Assembly: GCA_020845895.1 (NCBI GenBank)
Contig: JADLEX010000110.1
Location: 19,583 to 83,582, forward strand
Origin: Deltaproteobacteria bacterium
GTDB lineage: Bacteria > Lernaellota > Lernaellaia > JACKCT01
Reading direction: 5' to 3'
Length of the DNA stretch: 64,000 bases
Each line of letters begins with the position of its first letter. Within the stretch, counting starts at the first letter, position 1. This document shows, in pieces, positions 55,426 through 63,693 of the stretch. Position numbers and translations under genes: made by a program. The notes below the pieces were generated by a model that worked only from the letters and a program-made list of their open reading frames with translations, had not been told where the DNA came from and did no database searches.

Positions 55426-56817
55426 TCAACGTTTGCCCGACGACCCCTTTGACTTTTTCGCGGTCGATCGTTCCGGTTTCTCACCACCTTCCACGAAATC
55501 CCGCCGCTTGCGCGCCCGGAATTCGAGCCGGATCGGTGTCCCCGCGAAATCGTCCGCCTCGCGGATCTGCCGAACCAGAAAACGCTCGTAGCTGAAGTGG
55601 ACCGCCTCCGGCGCATTGGTGAAGGCCACGAACGACGGGGGCCGCGTGCGCGGCTGCGTGGCGAAGTAGAACTTCAGAGGGCGGTTTTTCACGATGGGCG
55701 GCGAATGCCTGGCGATGGCGGTCTCGAAGATGCGATTCAGGGGTCCCGTGTCGATACGTCGGTTGTGCGCGGCATCGACGCGGTCGATCAGCGGAAAGAG
55801 CTTCTTCACGCCGCGGCCCGTCCGCGCGGAGACCTCGATCATCGGCACGTACGCCAGATGTTCCAGGCGAAAGTCGATCTGACGGCGAAGTTCCTTTCGC
55901 CACACATCGATGTCCTCGACCAGATCGATTTTGTTGAACGCCCAGATCACGGCGCGGCCGCGCTCGATCGCATAGCCGGTGATGCGAAGCATCTGGTCGG
56001 AAAACCACTCCGTCGCGTCGCCGAGAATGACGGCCACGTGGCATCGGTCGAGGGCTTCGAGCGCCTTGACGACGCTGAATTTCTCGAGCCGATACGTGAC
56101 CTTGGCCTTGCGCCGGATGCCCGCCGTATCAACGAAGACGTATCGGCGATCGCCGATCTCGACCGGAACGTCGATCGCGTCGCGGGTGGTGCCGGGAAGA
56201 TCCGCCACGATCAGGCGCGACGAGCCGATCAGGCGATTGATGAGCGAACTCTTGCCGACGTTGGGCTTGCCGACGATCGCGACGCGAACCTGCCCGTCCT
56301 CCTCGGGCATCGGCTCGTCGGACTCCCCCGGTACGGCGTCCAGCACCGCGTGGAAGAGATCCTGAACGCCGAGGTTTTCCTTGGCCGAAACGAAGTGGAG
56401 GTGCTCCGCGCCCAGCCGGTAGAAATCCGCCGCCTCATCCCGCACTCGGCTGCTTTCGGTTTTATTGACCGCGTAAAAAACGGGCTTTCGCGTGCGACGC
56501 AGACGATCGGCGATCTCCTCGTCTTCCGAGGTCAGCCCATCGCGGCCGTCCAGCAGAAAGACGATGGCCGACGCCTCGGCGATGGCGAAATCGACCTGTT
56601 CGACCACCCGATCGATCAGTTGGTCGCCGGTTTCGGTCGAGATGCCGCCGGTATCGACGAGAGAAAACGTACGCCCATGCCACGTGACGGTCGCAAAATG
56701 CAAGTCGCGAGTCACGCCGGGAATGTCGTCGACAAGCGCCCGGCGCGCCCCCGCGAGCCGGTTGAACAGCGTGCTCTTTCCCGTGTTGGGCCGTCCGACG
56801 ATCGCCACCAATGTCAA
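55426..56817 (-). CDS. der: Ribosome-associated GTPase Der (EngA)
   Basis: A 463-residue essential GTPase for 50S assembly with two G domains in tandem. Domain 1: IVGRPNTGKSTLFNRL, DTGGIST, NKTES. Domain 2: IVGKPNVGKSSLINRL, DTAGIRRKAKV, FNKIDLVED. The C-terminal KH-like domain (KFYFATQPRTRPPSFVAFTN) is present, followed by a basic Lys/Ser tail. The first NKxD reads NKTE, a common variant. It lies 18 bases downstream of era in the same direction. Confidence 0.97.
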   Translation of the reverse strand: MTLVAIVGRPNTGKSTLFNRLAGARRALVDDIPGVTRDLHFATVTWHGRTFSLVDTGGISTETGDQLIDRVVEQVDFAIAEASAIVFLLDGRDGLTSEDEEIADRLRRTRKPVFYAVNKTESSRVRDEAADFYRLGAEHLHFVSAKENLGVQDLFHAVLDAVPGESDEPMPEEDGQVRVAIVGKPNVGKSSLINRLIGSSRLIVADLPGTTRDAIDVPVEIGDRRYVFVDTAGIRRKAKVTYRLEKFSVVKALEALDRCHVAVILGDATEWFSDQMLRITGYAIERGRAVIWAFNKIDLVEDIDVWRKELRRQIDFRLEHLAYVPMIEVSARTGRGVKKLFPLIDRVDAAHNRRIDTGPLNRIFETAIARHSPPIVKNRPLKFYFATQPRTRPPSFVAFTNAPEAVHFSYERFLVRQIREADDFAGTPIRLEFRARKRRDFVEGGEKPERSTAKKSKGSSGKR

Positions 56818-56835
56818 AACGCTCTCCCTCGCATG

Positions 56836-57738
56836 TCAAACGTAGCCGAGTTTGTGGAGCATCCGCTCATCGCGGCTCCAATTCTCGCGAACCTTGACGA
56901 ACAACTCCAGATAGATTGGATGGCCGACGAACGCCTCGAGGCTTTTGCGCGCCGCCGTGCCGATGGCGCGAAGCTTCGTGCCCTTCGCCCCGATCATGAT
57001 GCCCTTCTGCCCTTCGCGCTCCACGACGATCTCGGCCTCGATATAGATCGGCCGGTCGCCGTCGGGCTCGCGGTAGGTGTTCACCACCACGGCGGTGGAG
57101 TACGGAATCTCCTTGCCGGTCTGCAAGAACACCTGCTCGCGAATCATCTCGGCCGCAAGAAAGCGCATGTCGGCCGTGGTGAGGTCGTCTTCGGGATAAT
57201 ATGCGGGGCCTTCGGGGAGTCGAGCGATCGCCGCCTCGACCACCCCCGCGACGCCGTCGCCCGTTTTCGCCGACACGCAAAAGACCTCGTCGAACCTTGC
57301 CGCCGCCGAAAGATCCGCAATCCGGGGAAGCAGCGAACCCTTGTCCTTGACCATGTCGGTCTTGTTGACCACAAGCAGCGTCGGTTTCGCTCCGAGCCGG
57401 ATCTTGTCCAGCACGCGCGACTCCTGTTCGGCCTCCGACGCGACCGGATCGAAGACCGCGATCACGACATCAGCGTCGGCGAACGCCCGGTCGATCTCCA
57501 GGTTCAGAAACCGGTGCAGCGCTTTTGCGTCGACGCACAGGCCCGGCGTGTCCGTAAAGATCACCTGCGCGTCGTCGCGCGTCAGAAGGCCGAGCAGACG
57601 GCGACGCGTGGTCTGCGGTTTCGCGGTCACGATCGCGATGCGCTCGCCGATCGCCGCATTGACGAGGGTGGACTTGCCGACATTCGGCAACCCGGCCACG
57701 GCTGCGTAGCCGGATCGAAACAGAGGTCTTGTCGTCAT
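56836..57738 (-). CDS. era: GTPase Era
   Basis: A 300-residue GTPase that binds 16S rRNA during 30S maturation. G1 is AGLPNVGKSTLVNAAIG, G2 region TAKPQTTRRRLLG, G3 DTPGL, G4 NKTD. The KH domain has IEAEIVVEREGQKGIMIGAKGTKLR with the GxxG-type loop and the closing YLELFVKVRENWSRDE. Located between rnc and der; the order rnc-era is widely kept. Confidence 0.97.
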   Translation of the reverse strand: MTTRPLFRSGYAAVAGLPNVGKSTLVNAAIGERIAIVTAKPQTTRRRLLGLLTRDDAQVIFTDTPGLCVDAKALHRFLNLEIDRAFADADVVIAVFDPVASEAEQESRVLDKIRLGAKPTLLVVNKTDMVKDKGSLLPRIADLSAAARFDEVFCVSAKTGDGVAGVVEAAIARLPEGPAYYPEDDLTTADMRFLAAEMIREQVFLQTGKEIPYSTAVVVNTYREPDGDRPIYIEAEIVVEREGQKGIMIGAKGTKLRAIGTAARKSLEAFVGHPIYLELFVKVRENWSRDERMLHKLGYV

Positions 57739-57751
57739 GACGAATTCGCGG

Positions 57752-58528
57752 TCAGTGTTCTTCGCCGGCGAGCGACGACTCCAGCGCGGGGTCCGCGCCG
57801 GAGAGCGTGATGAATGCCTGTTGCGCGGCGGTCTGTTCCGCGTCTTTCTTCGTACGCCCCTGCCCGCTCGCCACCGAGCGCCCCGCGATCGACAACTCGA
57901 CCTCGAACTGCTTGTCGTGATCGGGTCCAGTTGCCGAAACGAGCTTGTAGGTCGGCGCGGTGCGGTATTCGGCCTGCGTCAATTCCTGAAGGCGGGTCTT
58001 GTAGTCGAATGTGAGGATCCTGTCGGTGCGTCCCTTGAAAAGGTCCCGAAACTGCTCTTTGACGAACTGAAGCGCGGCCTCGAATCCCAGATCCAGGTAC
58101 ATCGCGCCGATGACGCTCTCGAAGACGTCCGAGAGGATGCTGTTTTTCTCCCGGCCCGCCGTCAACGTCTCTCCGCGGGACAAGCGGATGTAGCGACCGA
58201 GACCCAGATCCCGCGCCAGCAGAGCCAGCGACTTCTTGTTGACCGCAGCCGCGCGAATTTTGGACAGATCGCCCGCATTGAGCCTCGTGAATCGCTCCAT
58301 CAACAGATGAGACAGTGCCAATTCCAGCACCGCGTCGCCTAGAAACTCCAGGCGCTCGTAGTCGGATACGTTCTCGCCGCCGGTCTCGTGAACGAAAGAC
58401 CGGTGCGTCAGGGCGTGGTCCAATAGCCGTTTGTTCTGGAACTGGACGCCCAGAAGTCGACACACTTCATCGATCTGCGTTTTTCGCTCGCCGTCCAAAC
58501 GGCACTCCGTCGCCGCGCAAAAACCCAT
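57752..58528 (-). CDS. rnc: Ribonuclease III
   Basis: A 258-residue double-strand-specific RNase processing rRNA and mRNA. The signature is YERLEFLGDAVLEL, with the second acidic site in LSDVFESVIGAMYLD; the C-terminal dsRNA-binding domain carries TYKLVSATGPDHDKQFEVEL and GRTKKDAEQTAAQQAF. I prefer the ATG at 58528; a longer frame to 58573 is open but has no family support. Thirteen bases separate its stop from the era start. Confidence 0.95.
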   Translation of the reverse strand: MGFCAATECRLDGERKTQIDEVCRLLGVQFQNKRLLDHALTHRSFVHETGGENVSDYERLEFLGDAVLELALSHLLMERFTRLNAGDLSKIRAAAVNKKSLALLARDLGLGRYIRLSRGETLTAGREKNSILSDVFESVIGAMYLDLGFEAALQFVKEQFRDLFKGRTDRILTFDYKTRLQELTQAEYRTAPTYKLVSATGPDHDKQFEVELSIAGRSVASGQGRTKKDAEQTAAQQAFITLSGADPALESSLAGEEH

Positions 58529-58647
58529 TACATGATGCCGTCTATTCCCCAATTGCCGCAAGGTGTCAACCACGCGAGGGCCGCGCTTCGGGTCCCGTCG
58601 CCGAATTTCGGCGGCTGCAATTCAACTCACGACCCAAAAATTCGATC

Positions 58648-60174
58648 CTATTGCGTGCCCGGAATATTCGTCCAATCGATCCTCGCGAGCGCCTCGACGA
58701 TCAATTTCACCATCTCCTCGTTGCCGCGAGCGGTCGTGTGGTCGTCGTCGAACAGAAAATCCGAACGCGGTTCCAGGGCCGCGAATCGCGAACGCAGATC
58801 CACCAGCGGAAGCGACTGCGTCGCCGCGAGATCCGCGATCGCCGAATTTGCGACCGCGTAATCGACGGGGTAATTCGGAAGCAGAGTCCGCACGCCGCTT
58901 GCACGGCATTCGGCGACAATCTCGTCGAGATCGCGCCGAATCCACTCTCCCACGCCGGCGTCCCATGCGGTTTTGTCGGCGAACAGGCGCAAATAGTCGC
59001 GATACCAGCCGAATTCCCGCAGATCGGGATACGTTTCGCCGAGGCGAACCCAGTGCTGGTGAATCGCCCGGGCGTCGTATCGGCTCTGAACGTCGAATGC
59101 CTTGGCGACGCCATAGAAGTACATCGAGTTGAACGGATCCAGGTCGGTCGCGGCGAGGCAGTAGTCGATCATCCGATCGGGATCGTAGTGCCGGGTCGAG
59201 AAGTATCCGCCGCACATCAGGGCGTAGTAGTACGCGCGGCAGTTCGTATTTTCGTCGCTCGCGGGCAGCGCCGCGAGCGGTCCGTCGAGCAGCTCGACCG
59301 CTTCCTCCAAATCGCCGTTCTCGATCCGAACACGCGTCAGGGCGTACAGCGCTTCGATCCGGCCCGACTCGCTGGACCCTTCACGAGACGCGGACTCGGC
59401 CGAGGCGATCGCCGCGCCGAGATTTCCGGCTCGAAATTCCGACCAGTAGCGGCGCACGGCGTCATCCGAGGCCAACGCGCGATCGAGTTCCTGATGATAG
59501 ATACACGCTTCGTGGCGCATGTATCCGGGATAAACCGTCTGCAACACCCGGTGCCTCGACTCGTTCAGCCGGATGGCCCGCAATACCTTGAAAATGCGGA
59601 GGTGCGAGAACGAGCTCTTCATCACCGTCCACGCGTTCGCGTCGGCCCAGAGCTCGTAGTCGATGGGGTTGAAGCGGTTGGCCGACCCCACGAGCAGGAT
59701 GATCGCGTCCGGGCGGTATTCCCGGATCCACGATGCGAGGTGGTTTTTCACGACGCCCGTGGTCGCCTCGCAAATGCCCTTGTTGTAAACGCGCACGTCC
59801 ACGTTCGGCCACAACGCGGCCAGCCGGGACTGCAACAGCACGGGATAGGTCTGCGTCTTCTCGACCTTTGAACCGACCGTGAACGAGTCGCCCACGCACA
59901 GAATGGTTCGCGTCGGGCGCTCCGGTGTACCCGGGGGTGCGCGTTCTTCGCCTCGACCGTCGTCGTAAGGACCGCCGAGCGGGATGGCATCGTAGATATG
60001 GTTGTAGACGTAGAGATATCCGGCGAACCGCAGCCCGAGTTCGGCGAAAACCAGAAACAGAAACAGGCTGACGAACGAGATGAGGAGCTTGAACCGTAGG
60101 GGAATCGCCCGGGCGCGGCGACGCAGCAATCGGTGACGCTCGGATCGGCTTTCGCGGGAATTCACGTCGTTCAA
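58648..60174 (-). CDS. Membrane-anchored SGNH/GDSL-type hydrolase with large helical insert
   Basis: A 508-residue protein. After a basic head, one membrane helix (about 29-52) anchors it. The SGNH fold is indicated by block I CVGDSFTVGS (Ser97), the block with VGSANRFNP (Asn) and the final DDDHTTARGNEEM (Asp476, His479), giving a complete Ser-His-Asp set. Between roughly 240 and 400 lies a helical, TPR-like insert (RIEALYALTRVRIENGDLEEAVELLDG). Such enzymes de-acetylate or acetylate polysaccharides and lipids in the periplasm; the exact substrate is unknown. It is divergent from the aminotransferase gene, 150 bases away, and may belong with that cassette. Confidence 0.8.
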   Translation of the reverse strand: MNDVNSRESRSERHRLLRRRARAIPLRFKLLISFVSLFLFLVFAELGLRFAGYLYVYNHIYDAIPLGGPYDDGRGEERAPPGTPERPTRTILCVGDSFTVGSKVEKTQTYPVLLQSRLAALWPNVDVRVYNKGICEATTGVVKNHLASWIREYRPDAIILLVGSANRFNPIDYELWADANAWTVMKSSFSHLRIFKVLRAIRLNESRHRVLQTVYPGYMRHEACIYHQELDRALASDDAVRRYWSEFRAGNLGAAIASAESASREGSSESGRIEALYALTRVRIENGDLEEAVELLDGPLAALPASDENTNCRAYYYALMCGGYFSTRHYDPDRMIDYCLAATDLDPFNSMYFYGVAKAFDVQSRYDARAIHQHWVRLGETYPDLREFGWYRDYLRLFADKTAWDAGVGEWIRRDLDEIVAECRASGVRTLLPNYPVDYAVANSAIADLAATQSLPLVDLRSRFAALEPRSDFLFDDDHTTARGNEEMVKLIVEALARIDWTNIPGTQ

Positions 60175-60324
60175 CCGCTTTTCGCTCCTGTTTCGTCGAT
60201 TCGGGAAAAGCGTACGGGAGCCGAGTGACGCGTGTCAACGAACGACCCATCCTCGAGCGTCGGGATGTGACCACGGTGTTCCACGCCCGTTTTCTCCGAC
60301 TGGAATGCCGGTTATCGTGTCGCC

Positions 60325-61629
60325 ATGACACGAGATCGAGACTCCACGGCTCCCCGGCGTCGCCGTGTTCCCGCCGTTCGGACCTATTATGACGCGCGCG
60401 ACCTCCGCGAGGCGTATCGCGCGGTGATGAGTACGGATTTCCGGCGCGGCGACGATGTCGCGACGTTCGAAGCGGCGTTTCGCGATTTCCTGGGCGCGGA
60501 GAGCGCGGCGACGTTTCCCAGCGCCCGCGTTGCGTTCTATTACGCCCTGCGGGCGCTCGATCTTCCGCCGGGTTCCACCGTTCTGATGACTCCGATTGCG
60601 ATTCCCGATTTCGTCAGCATCATCCGTTGCGCCGGTCTCGTCCCGCGGTTCGTCGACATGGACGCCGAATCGCTCGGATACGGCACCGAAGCGCTCGCGA
60701 AAGCCATGGATGCATCCGTCCGCGTGGTTCTGGTCACGTACCTTTACGGAATCGTGCCCTACAATATCGAAGACGTCATTGGAGTTGCGCGCGCCGGGGG
60801 CGCCGTGGTGATCGAGGACATCTCCCAGTGCCTCGGCGCAAAGCTGGGCGAAAGACGAATCGGGATGTTGGGCGACGCGGTGGTGTACAGCTTGAGTTCG
60901 TTCAAGACATGCAGCTCGCTCTACGGCGGCGTGCTGGCGTCGGGCAACCGGAGCCTCGTGGAACGCGCTCGCGAAACGGCGGCGTCCGAGCTGCACGCCC
61001 CCCGGCGGGCGCCGTTCCTGTGGATTCTGCTCAAGATCGTGATCCATCGCGTCATGACGAGCGAACCCTGGTTCTCCACCTTCACATTTCGGTTATTCAG
61101 TTTCATTCGCCGCCTCAGCCCCGGCGCGTACGAGCGGTTTCTCACCGGCAATATCAGTCGCATTCTCGGTTTCGAAAAAACGGCGCTCTTCATGCGAATG
61201 CGCAACGAGCTGCTCTTTTGGTACACCGACTTTCAGGCCCGGATCGCGCTTCGCCAACTGAAACGCGTCGAAGACGTCAACGAGGAGCTGCGTCGACAGG
61301 CCGAGGGTCTGCTTGAGATCGACGGCATCCCGACCCGAACGCCGCGAACGCACCCCGATGCGCAAAACGTCTTCTGGAGATTTCCGATTCGTGTCGGCGA
61401 CCTGGTTCGGGCGAAATCCGAATTTGCCCGACACGGCGTCGAGGTTTCGAAAAACGCCCTTACCGTGTGCAGCGACGTGGGCGCCTTTGTGTCGTTCGGG
61501 AGCGGCGCCTACCCGGAAACGCGGCTGGTGGACTCCGATCACGCCCTCATCCCGATTCACGCGCACCTCGACGCCGAAGCCCGCCGGGTCGTTCGCGAAG
61601 CCGTCAGGTTGGCGACCAATGCGCGTTAA
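60325..61629 (+). CDS. DegT/DnrJ/EryC1-family PLP aminotransferase
   Basis: A 434-residue fold-type I aminotransferase of the sugar-aminotransferase family. Phosphate- and substrate-binding parts are FPSARVAFYYALRAL and LMTPIAIPDF; Glu164-Asp165 in VVIEDISQCLGAK holds the pyridine nitrogen; the PLP lysine is Lys194 in VYSLSSFKTCSSLYGG. Family members aminate keto-sugars for surface polysaccharides or antibiotics. The insertion around residues 220-310 (mostly helical, basic) is longer than usual. The next gene starts 11 bases before this stop, so it is coupled to a radical SAM enzyme. Substrate unknown. Confidence 0.88.
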   Translation: MTRDRDSTAPRRRRVPAVRTYYDARDLREAYRAVMSTDFRRGDDVATFEAAFRDFLGAESAATFPSARVAFYYALRALDLPPGSTVLMTPIAIPDFVSIIRCAGLVPRFVDMDAESLGYGTEALAKAMDASVRVVLVTYLYGIVPYNIEDVIGVARAGGAVVIEDISQCLGAKLGERRIGMLGDAVVYSLSSFKTCSSLYGGVLASGNRSLVERARETAASELHAPRRAPFLWILLKIVIHRVMTSEPWFSTFTFRLFSFIRRLSPGAYERFLTGNISRILGFEKTALFMRMRNELLFWYTDFQARIALRQLKRVEDVNEELRRQAEGLLEIDGIPTRTPRTHPDAQNVFWRFPIRVGDLVRAKSEFARHGVEVSKNALTVCSDVGAFVSFGSGAYPETRLVDSDHALIPIHAHLDAEARRVVREAVRLATNAR

Positions 61630-62623
61630 GGCGTATTGGCGCGAGATTTTTTCGCCACGCGAGTTGGGACGCCGAACGGTGGACCTCGGCCGCGTGCTGA
61701 CCGCGCGGTTCGCGGATCGTCGCTATCCGCTCTACGTTCAGTTTCTCATGACCGAGAGATGCGCGCTCCGGTGCGCGTACTGCGAGGTCCCGGGCATGGC
61801 GGCGGACGAAATGCCCACCGAAGAAATTCTTGCCATGATGGACGAACTGTGTCGGGCCGGCATGCGCAAGTTGACGCTCACGGGCGGCGACCCCCTGTTC
61901 CGCAAGGACCTCCCGCGGATCGTCAACTTCGTCCGCGACCGGGGCGTGTTCTGCAATATCATCACGACCGGTCATCTTCTGCCGCGCCGAATCGACGAGA
62001 TCCGTCGCCTCAATCTGATCGTCATCAGCATCGATGGACCGAGGGACGCGCACGACCGCCTTCGCGGCGACGGCTCGTACGACGCGGCCATCGCGGGCAT
62101 CGAGGCGTGCGTGAATGGGGGCGTGCCCGTCACGACCAACACCGTTGTCACGCGGCTCAACATGGACCGTCTCGACATGGTCCTCGATCTCGCGGAGCAA
62201 TACCGGAGCGCCGCGATGTTTTCGCCGATGGAAATCTATCACGCGAACATCGACAGTCCGGAGAATCGCTCGCTCGAACTCGACGCCGGCGAAATCGATC
62301 GCCTCGTGGAGTTTCTTCTCGCCGCGAAGTCCCGTGGCCGACCGGTGGGCCACACACGCCACGCACTGAAAATGTGGCGAATGAAACCGACCATGACGCA
62401 TTGTCGCTGGGCGGGGCGTCTGTTCTGTTCCATCCTTCCGTCGGGGCGGGTCGCCTCGTGCAATCCGCTGATGGGCGCGGGATTTTCGTGGCAGGACGGT
62501 CGCGAACTCGGCTACGTCCACGCGATGAATCGCATGCCGGACTTTCACTGCAACGGGTGCTATACGGGTTTTCCGGAAATCGACCATATGCTCTCCCTCG
62601 ATCCGCGGGCGTGGTTTGACTGA
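61619..62623 (+). CDS. Radical SAM protein with C-terminal Cys cluster
   Basis: A 334-residue radical SAM enzyme. The cluster motif CALRCAYC (Cys48, Cys52, Cys55) binds the 4Fe-4S/SAM centre; LTLTGGDPLFRKDL is the GGE-like SAM motif; and ISIDGPRDAHDRLRG is the usual later strand. The C-terminal part has further Cys (CRWAGRLFCSI, VASCNPL, HCNGCYTG), as in SPASM/Twitch proteins that hold an extra cluster. The ATG at 61619 lies within the end of the aminotransferase gene; the upstream frame is only shadow. It overlaps the flippase-like gene by eight bases. The product of the cassette is unknown. Confidence 0.88.
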   Translation: MRVKAYWREIFSPRELGRRTVDLGRVLTARFADRRYPLYVQFLMTERCALRCAYCEVPGMAADEMPTEEILAMMDELCRAGMRKLTLTGGDPLFRKDLPRIVNFVRDRGVFCNIITTGHLLPRRIDEIRRLNLIVISIDGPRDAHDRLRGDGSYDAAIAGIEACVNGGVPVTTNTVVTRLNMDRLDMVLDLAEQYRSAAMFSPMEIYHANIDSPENRSLELDAGEIDRLVEFLLAAKSRGRPVGHTRHALKMWRMKPTMTHCRWAGRLFCSILPSGRVASCNPLMGAGFSWQDGRELGYVHAMNRMPDFHCNGCYTGFPEIDHMLSLDPRAWFD

Positions 62624-63659
62624 AGACACCCGGCACATCGCGAACTCGGCGACGAACGAAGAAGGCCCGGCCCGCAGGAGTCGATTTTCTTCGCTCCCGC
62701 TTCGGGTTGCCGCGCGCATCGTGCCGATTTTGGTCACGTTTGCGCTTCTGTATGTGCTGCTGCGTAACGTCGATTCCGTCGCGCTCGCCAGTTCCATCCG
62801 CTCCGCTGTTCGCTCCCCGTGGTGTTGGGTCGCCCTGGCGTTGTCCATCACATCTCACATCGGGCTCTCCGCGATGAAGTGGGGGGAGATTCTCTCCGGC
62901 CTCGGCGCTCGCCAACCGCTGTCGCTGCTGGTGTATCTCGAGTCAGCCACCGACATCCTCATCCGCGTGGTCCCGCTGCGTGCTGGGGAGTTGTTGAAGA
63001 TCTGGCATCTGGCGTCGAGGCGCGGCGTTCCGGCTTTCATCACGACCTCGTCCATCGCCTTGGACGCGGCCACCAATCTGGGAGCGCTCATCGTCCTGGC
63101 CGCGTCGGGGTTCGTCGCACAGCGCGGCGAATCCACAATTATGGGGATCGGAGTCGCGCTCGCGCTGTCGGCGTGCGCCGTGGTGTCCGCCCGCGCGATC
63201 CTGCGCGGCGTGGCGAAGCTCTTCGCCCCACGGGAGACGCCCGCGGAGGGATTTCGGGCAAAGTGTTCGGAGTACATCGTTCGGGCGTCCGGCTTTCCCG
63301 TGGTGTCGATGGCGAGAACCGGCATCCTGTCCGTCGTGATCGAGTTCTCCGAGATCGCGGTCGTCGCGATGCTCTGTCGGGCGACCGCTGTCGACGTGCC
63401 GTTCACGACGCTGTTCGCGCTCTGGCCGATCGCGTCGATTCTCGGCGGACTTCCGATCTCGGTCGGCGGCGCCGGAGTTCGCGATGGCGCGTTTTTGGCG
63501 TTACTTCTGCCGATGGGCACGGCCACTTACGAGCAGGCATTGGCCGTGGGTCTCACATTCATGCTCGTCGGAGTCCTGATTCCGTGCCTTGTGGGATTCC
63601 CGTTCACAGCTCAATTGATCTCGACGATGACGACGCCGATAAGGCGACTCGATCGCTGA
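62616..63659 (+). CDS. Flippase-like membrane protein (LPG synthase TM / UPF0104 family)
   Basis: A 347-residue protein with about eight hydrophobic segments, related to the membrane half of lysylphosphatidylglycerol synthase and other UPF0104 proteins that move lipids or glycolipids. The best motif is ILGGLPISVGGAGVRDGAFLAL near residue 285, the conserved P-x-S-x-GG-x-G-x-R-x-G stretch; RVVPLRAGELLKIWHL is the matching N-terminal RxGE block. The start is probably the TTG at 62616, overlapping the radical SAM stop by eight bases; no good ribosome site is seen, as expected with coupling. It may export the lipid-linked product of the two preceding enzymes. Confidence 0.82.
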   Translation: MTEDTRHIANSATNEEGPARRSRFSSLPLRVAARIVPILVTFALLYVLLRNVDSVALASSIRSAVRSPWCWVALALSITSHIGLSAMKWGEILSGLGARQPLSLLVYLESATDILIRVVPLRAGELLKIWHLASRRGVPAFITTSSIALDAATNLGALIVLAASGFVAQRGESTIMGIGVALALSACAVVSARAILRGVAKLFAPRETPAEGFRAKCSEYIVRASGFPVVSMARTGILSVVIEFSEIAVVAMLCRATAVDVPFTTLFALWPIASILGGLPISVGGAGVRDGAFLALLLPMGTATYEQALAVGLTFMLVGVLIPCLVGFPFTAQLISTMTTPIRRLDR

Positions 63660-63693
63660 CCGGGGGTATGAAGTCATCCCTGAATTATCCCGT

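Noticed and set aside
55178..55429. Short minus-strand frame between der and yicC as a remA-like gene
   Set aside because: It shows none of the remA/DUF370 motifs, and its start overlaps the der stop only by chance.
52665..55595. Plus-strand frame of 976 codons spanning rsh, gmk and yicC
   Set aside because: It runs across three well-identified minus-strand genes and contains no domain; it is an antisense shadow.
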